Source of the DNA: Alteromonas sp. RKMC-009
Lineage (GTDB): Bacteria > Pseudomonadota > Gammaproteobacteria > Enterobacterales > Alteromonadaceae
Direction of reading: 5' to 3'
Length of the DNA: 64,000 nucleotides
Assembly: GCF_003584565.2 (NCBI RefSeq)
Contig: NZ_CP031010.1
Span: 1,054,001-1,118,000 of the forward strand
Part shown: piece after piece, positions 39,481 to 48,476 of the stretch
How positions within the stretch are numbered: the stretch's first letter is position 1
Layout: each line of letters opens with the position of its first letter
Position numbers and translations under genes: made by a program
The notes under the pieces: generated by a model
The model's input: the letters and a program-made list of their open reading frames with translations, nothing else
Database searches by the model: none
What the model was told of the DNA's origin: nothing

Positions 39481-40932
39481 CTATACCTTCTTCTTTTTCT
39501 TTCCTGATTTAAATTCTTTCGCAATGGCCAGAGTCTTCTTGCGGAAAAACAGTAGCAGGCTGCCGCAATAAATCAGTGCGCCAAGGCCAACCAGAGCGGG
39601 GAGCTCAAGAAATACATTATCCAGTCCCAGTAAGTGATTGCGCTCGACATACAACACTACGCAGAACATAGCTGTACCGGTAAGGGTGAACATCCAGGTT
39701 TCTCTGAATGCGTCAGTGAGGGTAATGTTCAGTGATTTTTTCACCAGCATGAATTTCAGCACCAGGGTGACAAAGTTGGCAATAACCAGCGCGGTGATCA
39801 CTGCATACAGACCCCAGGGAACAGCAGCTAACGGAAACAGGAAGTTAAACGTCAGGTTTATCAGGTTAAGTTTAAATGCCTGAGCCGGTAAGCCTCTTGC
39901 AATCAGCAAGTTAGGCAGGTAGTACGCCATCACGTTACAGGGCGTTTGCAGCGCCAGAATAGACAATAAGTATGCGCTGTCAGTCCATTTATCACCGAAC
40001 ACCACATCAATAAACGGATGAGCGATTGCACCGACGCCGAAGTACACCGGTGTAACAAAGATGGCGGTCATACTGACCACACGGGCGAAGGTCGCCGGTA
40101 GTTTGTCGTCTTCAACCCTTGCCAGGCCGGCCAGGGCAATTCTGTTCAGTGGCTGGAAAGTGAGGTTATTTAATACTGAAAACCCTTGTCTTGCCACAGA
40201 GGTGTAGGCGAAGGTAGCGGCCCCGAGAAAGGCAGCAATAACGATGTTTGATGTACGCTGGGAGAAGAAATTCATGAAAGACATGGCGATCAGCGGTTTC
40301 GCAAAGTGGATGATTTCAGGCAGATGGGACTTATCTTCTACCTTACCGGGACGGAAATCCGAACCGTGCCAGGTCAGGGCCGTGGAAACAAATGCCTGAA
40401 CAACTTTGCCGAAAATAATCGCCCATGCGCCGAAACCGGTTAATGCCGTAGCGACAGACACTACACCACCAACCAGCACGCCCGCTGTGTCGTAGGCTGC
40501 CAGCCGTTTGTTGGCAAAGTCCCTTTCCATTTTTGCTTTATGGACCAGGCGCAAACCGTTGGCCAGCGGAATAATTGCCAGCGCCGCAATAAGTTGAGCG
40601 GCGAGTTCTGAATAGGTGTACCAGGCAACGGGCACTGCTACGGCGAACATCAAAATTGCGATGACCAGTGACACACCCATCAAAAACCAGAAGGATAAAC
40701 TGGCGAAGTTGTTGTCCCATTCTTTTCGCTGAATGAGGTTTTGCGATACGCCCACGGTGACGAACAGGTTACAGAAATCGGTGACCATCAGACAAATAGC
40801 CACCAGACCGAACTCTTCAACGCCCAGAATACGCGCCATGATGGCGTAGACGACAAAATTTACCAGCTGGCCTGCGCCATTCGCGGATAAATTAAAAAAC
40901 GCGCCCTTAAGGGACTTGGCTTTCAACGACAT
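39481..40932 (-). CDS. Wzx-type polysaccharide flippase
   Basis: 483 residues with about 12-14 hydrophobic helices, of the MOP-superfamily oligosaccharide flippase group (AFFNLSANGAGQLVNFVVYAIMARILGVEEFG at the N terminus). It would translocate undecaprenyl-linked repeats across the inner membrane to the Wzy polymerase. The C terminus is lysine-rich (SGKKKKKV). It sits 47 bases downstream of the beta-helix gene on the same strand, so the two are probably co-transcribed. Confidence 0.88.
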   Translation of the reverse strand: MSLKAKSLKGAFFNLSANGAGQLVNFVVYAIMARILGVEEFGLVAICLMVTDFCNLFVTVGVSQNLIQRKEWDNNFASLSFWFLMGVSLVIAILMFAVAVPVAWYTYSELAAQLIAALAIIPLANGLRLVHKAKMERDFANKRLAAYDTAGVLVGGVVSVATALTGFGAWAIIFGKVVQAFVSTALTWHGSDFRPGKVEDKSHLPEIIHFAKPLIAMSFMNFFSQRTSNIVIAAFLGAATFAYTSVARQGFSVLNNLTFQPLNRIALAGLARVEDDKLPATFARVVSMTAIFVTPVYFGVGAIAHPFIDVVFGDKWTDSAYLLSILALQTPCNVMAYYLPNLLIARGLPAQAFKLNLINLTFNFLFPLAAVPWGLYAVITALVIANFVTLVLKFMLVKKSLNITLTDAFRETWMFTLTGTAMFCVVLYVERNHLLGLDNVFLELPALVGLGALIYCGSLLLFFRKKTLAIAKEFKSGKKKKKV

Positions 40933-40979
40933 AGAGACTGACGTCCTTGTTACTGCACTTGATGTTGCTTATTTAATTG

Positions 40980-43070
40980 TTACTCAATAATTCCGTAGAT
41001 TGCTTGTGTGCCGTCTTCATTGAGTCTGGTGAAGTTGTTTATACGGTATTTGTCAGAATTTGGGAGCAATACGGTTTTGCCTTTTATAAATAAAGCTTCT
41101 GCGATTTGCTGATTCAGTTTAGCCTCATCAAATTCATAGGGCACGGTAATATTCGCCTGAATTTTCGGCTTGCCCGCAGAAAGGTTATAGAAGTAATTGT
41201 TGATATATTCTGATCCCGGATAGCCCTGCGGATCGAAAACGGCAAAGCCTGAACGGTTCGCGTCTTTTTGATTTATTACCACATTATTCTGTACCTGCGT
41301 CCAGAAAGTGTTGTCGTCCTTAAACCGCGAAGCGGTTAATCCGTTACGCTTTGTGGTGATCAGATTATGCAAAATAATGCTTTGTCCCAGCGGGCTGGTG
41401 AGCAGGCCACCCATCTTGATTGATGCCCACTGTTTTCCCCGTAAGTCGCCCAAATCATGGATATAATTATTGAACACAAAGCCCGGGCCAACGCGGACCG
41501 GCGTAATACTTATCCCCGAGTAAGTGTGTGAAATGTCGTTGTTGTAAACCAGTACATTCTGCTGGCCGCCGTCCACTTCAATGGCATCATCGTTGGAATA
41601 TGCCAGTACATTGTTATAAATCGCCGAGTCACGGACAAAACCGCCAAGAGGCTCTGCATTCTTGCGCCCTTCAATCACATCATTTAAACGGTGGTCTGCC
41701 GTACCGGTGAAGTGATTGTTACGAACAATCACCTGGCCTTTAAATTGCGGGTCAGGATGGTTTGCGTGTGCAAGAAACGCGTTGGGTCCTTTCGGGTGAC
41801 CATGAGACCAGTCATTGGCAATGGCGCGGGGATCGTGCACGTGACAGTTTTCCACCGTGATCACGCCGGACTGACGAAAGTAAATGGCTGAGTCATAGTT
41901 AATCGGGCCGGCATCTTCCATTTCATAGGCAATGCCTTTTTTCATGACGTTCGGCGCCCGGCCCCAGCCGGAAATATCACACTGGTTTATCCAGATATCA
42001 TGGCCTTTTTCACCATAAATAGCGTGCACTCTCGCGCCTTCTATAGTGATGTTCTCAAAGTAGATATAGCTGTTGTCGCCGGTAAAGATGGCGTATTTAT
42101 CTGAATCGTCAGGGGTAATAACTGTGCCGGCGTCCCCAACAATTTTGGCGTACCCGTCTTTGCTGCCTTCAATGCCCAGCGCTTCAAGATCCAGCATGCC
42201 GCCTTTATAAATGTCGGAGAGTTTATATACCTTATCCGGGTCAATCACAGGTTTATCCGCGCGGGTGGTAAACCGGCTTTCAATTTCCCTGACAGGCTGC
42301 TGAGGAGCATGCAGAACTACCTTCACATCGTACGCTGTACCGGCCTCAAGATACACAACCGGCCCGGTCAGGATCCCGTTGACCGGCTCGAAACTTAAAT
42401 CCCTTGCCTGCTGCCATTGTTCAGCACCTGAGCGGCGATAAAGTAATTCTGCGCGGGTGTCAGCGGTGACATCAAATACCGATATACTGGCTGACTCAAT
42501 GAGTGGCTGGATAAACAGACCTTTATCATCCGGTGCCGGCATAGTCGGTTCAGTGAGGACCCCCGCATTTTCTGCCCACTTGTTCAGCAGTGTATCCCGT
42601 ATCCCCAGGTGTTGTTGCAGATAATGGTATAAGTCAGCCTGATTAAGGGGAAACAGGATAAATGCCGATTTGACCACATGGCCCATCGCGGTTTCAGAAC
42701 CTGCTCTTTTGGCTAACTGCAGGGTCGCTTTTTCCAGTGACTCGCCGCGACTCATCATCATTAAGATCTCACCGGACTCTTCGTTGTAGTCCTGCTTGAG
42801 CAGATTCAGCATCCGTCCGTAGCGCTTCGAAGCCGCTAAATCTTCCACTAATGCCTCTGCACTTTGTAAATCTGACACGCCCTGCGCAGCGATTTTCTCC
42901 AGCGCCACGCTGCCCGGTTGAGCCGGTGCTACGCTCGCGGCTTGTGCGAAGTGTACAGTCAGGCAGGACAATCCTAACGCAAGTACTTTAACGAAGTGCG
43001 AAGGGCGTGACGTGCGAAGATTTCGCGGAAGAGAAAGAGAGGCATAGACTGATTGCGGCGATAGTCGCAT
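40980..43070 (-). CDS. Secreted right-handed beta-helix protein of the exopolysaccharide locus
   Basis: 696 residues with an atypically long N terminus and a signal segment ending near residue 45 (CLTVHFAQAA). Residues 45-190 are helical, about 195-275 look like a fibronectin-III-type beta domain (residues FDVTADTRAELLYRRSG onward), and 320-620 form parallel beta-helix coils rich in NN, such as VENCHVHDPRA, VIVRNNHFTGTADHR and VLVYNNDISHTYSG. Such folds occur in polysaccharide lyases, epimerases and hydrolases; DHRLNDVIEGRKN suggests an active groove but no catalytic family is assigned. ACGGAGTATCTTA precedes the ATG. Confidence 0.75.
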   Translation of the reverse strand: MRLSPQSVYASLSLPRNLRTSRPSHFVKVLALGLSCLTVHFAQAASVAPAQPGSVALEKIAAQGVSDLQSAEALVEDLAASKRYGRMLNLLKQDYNEESGEILMMMSRGESLEKATLQLAKRAGSETAMGHVVKSAFILFPLNQADLYHYLQQHLGIRDTLLNKWAENAGVLTEPTMPAPDDKGLFIQPLIESASISVFDVTADTRAELLYRRSGAEQWQQARDLSFEPVNGILTGPVVYLEAGTAYDVKVVLHAPQQPVREIESRFTTRADKPVIDPDKVYKLSDIYKGGMLDLEALGIEGSKDGYAKIVGDAGTVITPDDSDKYAIFTGDNSYIYFENITIEGARVHAIYGEKGHDIWINQCDISGWGRAPNVMKKGIAYEMEDAGPINYDSAIYFRQSGVITVENCHVHDPRAIANDWSHGHPKGPNAFLAHANHPDPQFKGQVIVRNNHFTGTADHRLNDVIEGRKNAEPLGGFVRDSAIYNNVLAYSNDDAIEVDGGQQNVLVYNNDISHTYSGISITPVRVGPGFVFNNYIHDLGDLRGKQWASIKMGGLLTSPLGQSIILHNLITTKRNGLTASRFKDDNTFWTQVQNNVVINQKDANRSGFAVFDPQGYPGSEYINNYFYNLSAGKPKIQANITVPYEFDEAKLNQQIAEALFIKGKTVLLPNSDKYRINNFTRLNEDGTQAIYGIIE

Positions 43071-43227
43071 TAAGATACTCCGTGACGGGAAAATGAGAAG
43101 AAACTAATTACTCATTACTGTCAGAAGCAAAACAAAGGCCACAATGGGGATTTAACGGTGAAGCCTTGCGGCTTTGCGGTTTTAACCGGTTCAGGACTGG
43201 TCAGAACCGCAAAGAGGTAAGAGGAAA

Positions 43228-43263
43228 CCTGCGGAGTGTCTTGTTTTGAATACACTTCGCAGG
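43228..43263 (-). terminator. Stem-loop after the phosphatase/TrhA unit
   Basis: CCTGCGGAGTGT pairs with ACACTTCGCAGG (12 positions, one G-U) around 12 bases. It begins 15 bases beyond the phosphatase stop on the minus strand and is followed there by TTTCCTC. Confidence 0.6.
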
Positions 43264-43278
43264 CAACAGGTTATCTTA

Positions 43279-43764
43279 TTAATGCACCGATAACCCAAGG
43301 CTGGCAGCCCACTGTAATTCTGCACGGCTTAAACGGTTTGCTGAGCCTGATGATAAGTCGTGCAACATAGGGTAAGCACTGGATGACGGGATGCGGCGAT
43401 GGTGGAGCAGGGCAAAAATCAACAACATACAACGGTTTCTGGCATCGTTGCAGTGAAAATAAAGCTGTTTGCCCTCAGTGGTAAGCTTACCCAGTTCCTG
43501 AATATACTGCCTCAGTAATTCAAGTCCGGTCTCTGTACTGTCGAGGGTTTCGGTGAACGGAAACCAGCGCCAGTGCATACCCGCATCTTTAACCAGCCGT
43601 TCCACCTGTTCAGCATGCTCTGATGAGGTCTGCAGCGTGATAACGTGGGTGATACCCTGTTGTTTAAGTGTCTGAATGCTTTGCGCATCCGGCACCGCAC
43701 CCAGTGTGATGGATGCCGTTCCGGTGATCAGACGGTGAGAAGCCGGTTTGTCGGTTGTGTTCAT
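43279..43764 (-). CDS. Dual-specificity-type protein phosphatase
   Basis: About 161 residues of a cysteine-phosphatase-like fold. The signature HCNDARNR satisfies HCX5R, giving Cys as nucleophile and Arg as phosphate ligand; ITHVITLQTSSEHAEQVERLVKDAG resembles the region before it in bacterial dual-specificity phosphatases. The loop lacks the usual glycines (HCxxGxxR), which is unusual and may lower or change activity. ATG 43764 gives a sensible N terminus; the longer frame runs back into trhA. Ten bases separate it from the trhA stop on the same strand. Confidence 0.7.
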   Translation of the reverse strand: MNTTDKPASHRLITGTASITLGAVPDAQSIQTLKQQGITHVITLQTSSEHAEQVERLVKDAGMHWRWFPFTETLDSTETGLELLRQYIQELGKLTTEGKQLYFHCNDARNRCMLLIFALLHHRRIPSSSAYPMLHDLSSGSANRLSRAELQWAASLGLSVH

Positions 43765-43774
43765 GCTTGAGCTT

Positions 43775-44425
43775 TTACACCACAAAATAATAAATTGAAA
43801 AGAAATGGCAACTACAGCCACCCAGCACAAACAGATGCCAGATAGCGTGAGTGTAACGCTTTGACTTGGCAACGTAAAATAACACTCCGATACTGAAGCA
43901 TAGTCCTCCGGCAACAATCAGCCACAGTCCGGCTCCCGGCAGCGCCATATAAAGCGGATAAATCAGGCCTAGGGCTATCCAGCCCATCAGCAAATAAGTT
44001 GCCACAGATACTTTCGGGAAACGGTGCCGGGCAATGAGTTTAAAGGCAACACCGCCTGTAGCTAACATCCACACAATTGCGGTCATTGTAATACCCAGCC
44101 ATCCGCCGATACCGACCAGAAGCAGGGGAGTATAAGTCCCGGCAATGAGCAAATATATTGCGCTGTGATCAAAAAGCTTCAGCATCCCCTTTACTTTGGT
44201 GTGGGAGATACTGTGATAAAGGGTAGAACTGAGAAACATCAGGATCAGCGTGGCGCCATAAACGGCGGCTGCGGCGATGGCTACCGGTTGCTCAGCACGA
44301 AGCAGTAAAAACACCAGCCCTACAATGGCCGCAACAAACCCCGCACCATGGCTGATGCTGTTTAACCATTCTTCCAGCACAGAGTAGGCTTTTGCCGCAA
44401 CAGGCCGCTTTTCTGATTGTGTCAT
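43775..44425 (-). CDS. trhA: TrhA / hemolysin III family membrane protein
   Basis: 216 residues, seven hydrophobic helices of the hemolysin III/PAQR-like family. Family motifs are visible: NSISHGAGFVAAIVGLVFLLLRA near residues 18-40, SSTLYHSISH near 66-75, FDHSAIYLLIAGTYTP near 84-99 and AIWHLFVLGGCSCHFFSIYYFV at the C terminus. E. coli TrhA (YqfA) affects membrane energetics under unsaturated fatty-acid control. A FabR-like operator lies 51 bases upstream, supporting that link. It is not a true hemolysin. Confidence 0.9.
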   Translation of the reverse strand: MTQSEKRPVAAKAYSVLEEWLNSISHGAGFVAAIVGLVFLLLRAEQPVAIAAAAVYGATLILMFLSSTLYHSISHTKVKGMLKLFDHSAIYLLIAGTYTPLLLVGIGGWLGITMTAIVWMLATGGVAFKLIARHRFPKVSVATYLLMGWIALGLIYPLYMALPGAGLWLIVAGGLCFSIGVLFYVAKSKRYTHAIWHLFVLGGCSCHFFSIYYFVV

Positions 44426-44475
44426 GTGATGCTCCCACAGATCTTACCAGTCAATAAAAACCAGTGTATAGTTTC

Positions 44476-44493
44476 AGCGTACACTTGTACACT
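44476..44493. promoter_or_regulatory. FabR-like operator upstream of trhA
   Basis: AGCGTACA-CT-TGTACACT is an 18-bp near-perfect palindrome (one mismatched pair). It resembles the FabR (YijC) site found before fabA, fabB and yqfA in E. coli. It starts 51 bases before the trhA start, in the promoter zone. Confidence 0.6.
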
Positions 44494-44915
44494 CAAAATG
44501 CTGCAGAAGTATGACGCTCTCCGGGGATTACGTGTGAGTTTTAGGTCCATTGAACTTATGTTCAAAGTTATGGACTTGATTTAAATTATTGTATCTTATG
44601 GTTTTTTATCCAAGGGGAATGTTTCTTCTGTTTTAGTCCAGCCCTGTCTAAACGCACAAATAAAGCATGATCAGTAGGAAATAATGCAATGGACACCGAA
44701 CCGTTCCCGGCTAGTTAAGTAAATACCATATTTAATTTTGGAGTATGGGCTACACTTACCTTTTGGACGATTCTTTTTCGTCGATATTATATACGTAGAT
44801 TAATGACTTATATTGATTTGAAAAGAGTTGTTTGAATTCCGAATTCAATAGGCTGACTTCGACCATACTGCAAACAACCATTTAACTTTGAAGCATTGAG
44901 AGTTGATTCTGAACA
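44494..44915. other. A+T-rich gap at the left edge of the island
   Basis: About 420 bases without a supported gene. TTGAATT-CCG-AATTCAA is a small palindrome at 44833-44849 and TGAAC-TTAT-GTTCA occurs near 44554. No tRNA, att-type repeat or transposase could be recognised. It may be degraded intergenic DNA between the chromosome and the island. Confidence 0.5.
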
Positions 44916-45383
44916 TTACTTTTTCTTACCACCATAAGTACGAGGATCGAAGTCTGGTTTTGCCCGTTTCAGGAAACTACCAGCAGGACCAGCGTTAACC
45001 TAGCCGTCTTCATTTTGACAGAGTTCCCATGCTTTAAGAAATGCCGGAATAAGCTCTTCAGCACCGTTAGAAGAGCTGACAGGCGAGGGGCCTGCTACTA
45101 CTTTTTCGGGTTTGGCATCCTGACCTGTATCCAGCTTTTCAGTAAAGACGAAATCATCGCAAGCATTCCGAAACGAAACTGGCGTTTTCTTCTCTCCCAC
45201 ACCAAATACGAATTTCTCTGATTCCCTCAATCTGGATGCGAGTTTAGTAAAATCGCTGTCACTACTGACCAGTTCAAAAGCGTCTATCCGGTCAGAATAG
45301 AGTAGATCCATAGCATCAATAATCATTGATGCGTCGGTAGCAGTCTTCCCAGTGGTATAGGCAAATTGTTGAATTGACGGAAC
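44916..45383 (-). pseudogene. NYN-domain (LabA/DUF88-like) protein remnant
   Basis: Minus-strand reading gives VPSIQQFAYTTGKTATD followed by MIIDAMDLLYSDRIDAFELVSSDSDFTKLASRLRES, matching the second half of NYN nuclease-like domains (aspartates in IIDAMD and SSDSDF). A TAG codon at 45000-45002 interrupts the frame after QNEDG; reading through gives VNAGPAGSFLKRAKPDFDPRTYGGKKK and a TAA at 44916, the expected C terminus. The N-terminal half is missing: homology stops near 45383, just before the iac receptor promoter. Two lesions make it a pseudogene and mark the island's left edge. Confidence 0.8.
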
Positions 45384-45416
45384 GTAACTATTAGATAAAT
45401 GGAGTTTGTTGATTTT

Positions 45417-45436
45417 TTACTTGAAAAGTAAAGTAA
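45417..45436. promoter_or_regulatory. Putative IacR operator, copy 1 (receptor gene)
   Basis: TTACTT-GAA-AAGTAA is a perfect inverted repeat followed by AGTAA; the same 20 bases occur at 48346-48365. It contains TTGAAA, a plausible -35 element, so binding would block transcription. It lies about 175 bases before the TonB-receptor start. Confidence 0.75.
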
Positions 45437-45610
45437 GTTGTATAAGGATAGTTCGAAGGTTGAAAATTCAATCAAATTATCAGGTTTTTGTACTCTGGCT
45501 AAGTTGATCAAAAACAAGGCATTTGAGCGAAGCAGTTTTGATACCTGTGAAAAGAAGGGGCAAAAGTCCCTCAGTAGAAAAAACAACAGGATCCAGCGAG
45601 GAACAACAAG

Positions 45611-47728
45611 ATGAGTGAATTTAAGCATTCCAGATTGGCGTGTGCGGTAATTAGTATTTTTTCTGTCAGTTTTGCGAGTTCAGCTTATGCTGAAGATGGT
45701 GATCAGGGAATCGAGAAAATAGAAGTCACAGCGACAAAACGAACAACAGGCCTTCAAGATACAGCAATAGCAATGAGTGCCTTTACAGGTGAAACTTTAA
45801 AAGAGAACGGCGTTAGCGAAGTTACTGACATTGCGACCCTTGCTCCCGGAGTATCAATTACGCAAAATTCTGCGAATGTCATAGTCAGTATTCGGGGTGT
45901 GAACAGTCAGGACACCAACGAAACTGGTAACCCTGCAGTTGCAATAGCACAGGATAGCTTTTATATCGAAAGAGCAAATTCTTTTTCAAATGCTCTATAT
46001 GACATGCAGCGAGTAGAGGTTTTACGAGGCCCTCAAGGCACTCTTTACGGTAAAAATGCGACGGGCGGAGTAATTAATTTTATTACAAATAAGCCTACAT
46101 CAGAACAAGAAGGCAGCGTTTCCGTTGGAATAGGCAACTATAATCTCATAACTGCTGAAGGTATGTTAAACGTACCAGTGACCGATGAAGTCAATATGCG
46201 TGCTGCTTTTTTTAGTAAATCTCATGACGGATACAGAGAAAATGAAGCTCCTGCGACTCCTGGCGATGATGCTGACATGAAAAGCGGACGCGTGCACTTA
46301 AGTTATGCTCCAAGCGATGATCTTAGTATTTTACTCAGCGGTCAGTGGACCGATCTTGGTGGGGTTGGAGCGACCGTACAAGGGGTTGCAATTGACGAAT
46401 GGAATAATGATGAAGTACCTTCTTTTGAGAAAGAAGGTATAGAACATAGCTTGCCGAGTCAGAAATTAGATCACTTCTACGAAACCTACCAGGTTCAGGT
46501 TGATTATTCTCTTGACTTCATGGATATCACACTACTTAGTGGATTGCGAAATTCTGACTACAGTCAAAGACGAGATTTAGACGGGACTGCCCGTGCTGAC
46601 CGGTATATGAACGTAAATGAAGATGTTCAGGATGTTTCACACGAATTAAGATTCTCTTCAAATACAGATAATGCGTTTAGCTGGCAGTTTGGTGGCAACT
46701 ACTTTAACGAGACAAATTCACTGTATTCAGTGTTCGAAAGTTGGGCTGTAGCGAATTCGCCAGATGGAATGATGACTTTTGATTTTGATGTTGAAACAAC
46801 GTCCAAAGCAGCGTTCATTCATACAGGTTACAAGTTAACAGAAACGCTGGAGCTCGAAGCGGGCCTGCGCCGTTCAAAGGATGAAGTATCGCGGAAAGGG
46901 CAGCAAGATGTATTCGGTACTGCGAGTGTTTATGATAACAATGCAGATAGTGCTAAAACTACGCACCACCTTGGCCTTAACTGGAAAATGAATGAAGACA
47001 CCTTACTTTATGTAAAGTCGACAAGTGGATATAAGGCCGGAGGCTTCAATAATTCTACGGATGTTGGAAGTGATGCGTATTCTCCGGAAACGTTGGATGC
47101 TATTGAAGTCGGATTGAAATCGCAGTTTTTTGATAATTCACTTCGGATAAATTCATCTGCCTTTACATACAAATATAAAGATCAACAAGTTAAAGTTACT
47201 GGCGCCAGTGGTCTATCAGCTATTGAAAATGCCGGGGAATCTAAAATCAACGGTTTAGAAGTAGAGTTTGTATGGCAAGTGACTAGTTATGACCGGGTTG
47301 ATGGTTCCGTGGTGCTTCTGGACGGAGAATATGAAGATTTATGTCTCGCTTATAGCTCAGATGGAGTATGTGCGACTGATTATGCTGGTAATGAGACAGC
47401 TATGACGCCAGATTCTCAGTTTAACTTGAGTTACGAACATGAGTTTTTGTTGGACGACGCTTCGCTTGTAGCTAAAGTGCAAACTCATTACGAGTCTGAG
47501 TCCTTCTTAGGTATCGAGAACTTCGGCTTCCAGTCGAGAGATGCTTACACAAAAACAGATCTCATTCTTACTTATTACAAAGATGATTGGAATGTCAGGG
47601 CGTATATTCGCAATATCGAGGATGACGTGGTTATCACCAGCGCAAATAAAAGTAGTTTATTCGGTACCTACAATTATGGTCTGATGGCTCCCAGAACATT
47701 TGGCGCAAGCATTTCTTACATTTTCTAA
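45611..47728 (+). CDS. TonB-dependent outer-membrane receptor
   Basis: 705 residues. The signal peptide ends near residue 27 (FASSAYAED), the TonB-box-like IEKIEVTATKR is at about 34-44, the plug domain runs to about residue 165 (VEVLRGPQGTLYGKNATGGVINFITNKP), and a 22-strand-type barrel ends in aromatic YIF. GAGGAACAACAAG precedes the ATG. It is of the type marine and oligotrophic bacteria use for organic substrates rather than a clear siderophore receptor. The shared operator with the iac operon implies uptake of an auxin or auxin conjugate. Confidence 0.9.
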   Translation: MSEFKHSRLACAVISIFSVSFASSAYAEDGDQGIEKIEVTATKRTTGLQDTAIAMSAFTGETLKENGVSEVTDIATLAPGVSITQNSANVIVSIRGVNSQDTNETGNPAVAIAQDSFYIERANSFSNALYDMQRVEVLRGPQGTLYGKNATGGVINFITNKPTSEQEGSVSVGIGNYNLITAEGMLNVPVTDEVNMRAAFFSKSHDGYRENEAPATPGDDADMKSGRVHLSYAPSDDLSILLSGQWTDLGGVGATVQGVAIDEWNNDEVPSFEKEGIEHSLPSQKLDHFYETYQVQVDYSLDFMDITLLSGLRNSDYSQRRDLDGTARADRYMNVNEDVQDVSHELRFSSNTDNAFSWQFGGNYFNETNSLYSVFESWAVANSPDGMMTFDFDVETTSKAAFIHTGYKLTETLELEAGLRRSKDEVSRKGQQDVFGTASVYDNNADSAKTTHHLGLNWKMNEDTLLYVKSTSGYKAGGFNNSTDVGSDAYSPETLDAIEVGLKSQFFDNSLRINSSAFTYKYKDQQVKVTGASGLSAIENAGESKINGLEVEFVWQVTSYDRVDGSVVLLDGEYEDLCLAYSSDGVCATDYAGNETAMTPDSQFNLSYEHEFLLDDASLVAKVQTHYESESFLGIENFGFQSRDAYTKTDLILTYYKDDWNVRAYIRNIEDDVVITSANKSSLFGTYNYGLMAPRTFGASISYIF

Positions 47729-47737
47729 ATCAAAATG

Positions 47738-47764
47738 GCAAGAAGCTGGATTACAGCTTCTTGC
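47738..47764. terminator. Terminator between receptor and regulator genes
   Basis: GCAAGAAGCTG and CAGCTTCTTGC form a perfect 11-bp stem around five bases. It lies between the convergent stops at 47728 and 47767. T-tracts are modest on both sides. Confidence 0.75.
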
Positions 47765-47766
47765 TT

Positions 47767-48225
47767 CTAGCCTTCGATGTTAGTAAATAGTTTCGCAAGA
47801 GAAGTATTTAATTGTTTTATATCTTCTTCGTTGAAGCCCTCAAAGGCTTCATTGAATATTTTGGTTGTTGACTTTAATACGGATTGAAGTGTTTCATCAC
47901 CCTCAGTGGTGATTTTGACTATAGAAACTCTGGCATCGTCAAGGCTCGGCTTGACCTCCACGAGCCCTTTTTCTTTGAGTTTATAAACAACTTTAGTAAT
48001 AGTCGGTAACCTGGCTACAGCATGAGTGGCTATGTCGCTCATACTAATCGCACCGTTTTCCCGCAAGATCATACACACTCGCCATGATGTGATGTTCATA
48101 CCTACCTTTTTTAAAGCAAACTCCATACGGTGTTCATACCGGTTCCCGACTCTGGAAATCCAGTAAAACGGGAATTGACGGAATTCGAAATCTTTATCAA
48201 AAGGCTTAAAGTGTGAATCTGACAT
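47767..48225 (-). CDS. iacR: MarR-family regulator, probable IacR
   Basis: 152-residue winged-helix repressor: SMSDIATHAVARLPTITKVVYKLKEKGLV is the recognition region (about 56-84) and DDARVSIVKITTEGDE the wing. N- and C-terminal helices form the dimer. MarR proteins of aromatic-acid loci are usually relieved by the substrate; IacR does this for indole-3-acetic acid in known iac clusters. It is divergent from the iac operon, with the 20-bp inverted-repeat sequence in the shared upstream region 121 bases from its own start. CAGGACAAACT precedes the ATG. Confidence 0.8.
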   Translation of the reverse strand: MSDSHFKPFDKDFEFRQFPFYWISRVGNRYEHRMEFALKKVGMNITSWRVCMILRENGAISMSDIATHAVARLPTITKVVYKLKEKGLVEVKPSLDDARVSIVKITTEGDETLQSVLKSTTKIFNEAFEGFNEEDIKQLNTSLAKLFTNIEG

Positions 48226-48345
48226 AGTTTGTCCTGTTTATTTTGTTTGTAAATTTACTAAAAGCCGCCTGCCTTTACTATTTTTATTTAAATTTTCACA
48301 TAACTATTACAGTTAACGGGCATGAACAAAATATAATTTGAAAAA

Positions 48346-48365
48346 TTACTTGAAAAGTAAAGTAA
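48346..48365. promoter_or_regulatory. Putative IacR operator, copy 2 (iac operon)
   Basis: The 20 bases TTACTTGAAAAGTAAAGTAA are identical to 45417-45436. Here they lie between iacR and iacH, 111 bases before the TTG start of iacH. The repeat again contains TTGAAA, usable as a -35 element, with A/T-rich -10-like sequence downstream. Confidence 0.75.
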
Positions 48366-48476
48366 ATGTGTGGAATATATAGTCACGCAACAGGCGCATA
48401 GTTCTACAAACAATAAAAATCTTGTTACATTTAATTTGTTGAATATTCAACTTCTTTTTCAAGTAAGGCGGCTATT

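Noticed and set aside
44600..44730. Insertion-sequence transposase remnant at the left island edge
   Set aside because: Short minus-strand frames have only a vague transposase-like look and no catalytic motif or inverted ends.
45611..47728. Siderophore receptor
   Set aside because: No iron-uptake genes or Fur-box-like site nearby; the promoter shares the 20-bp element with the iac operon.
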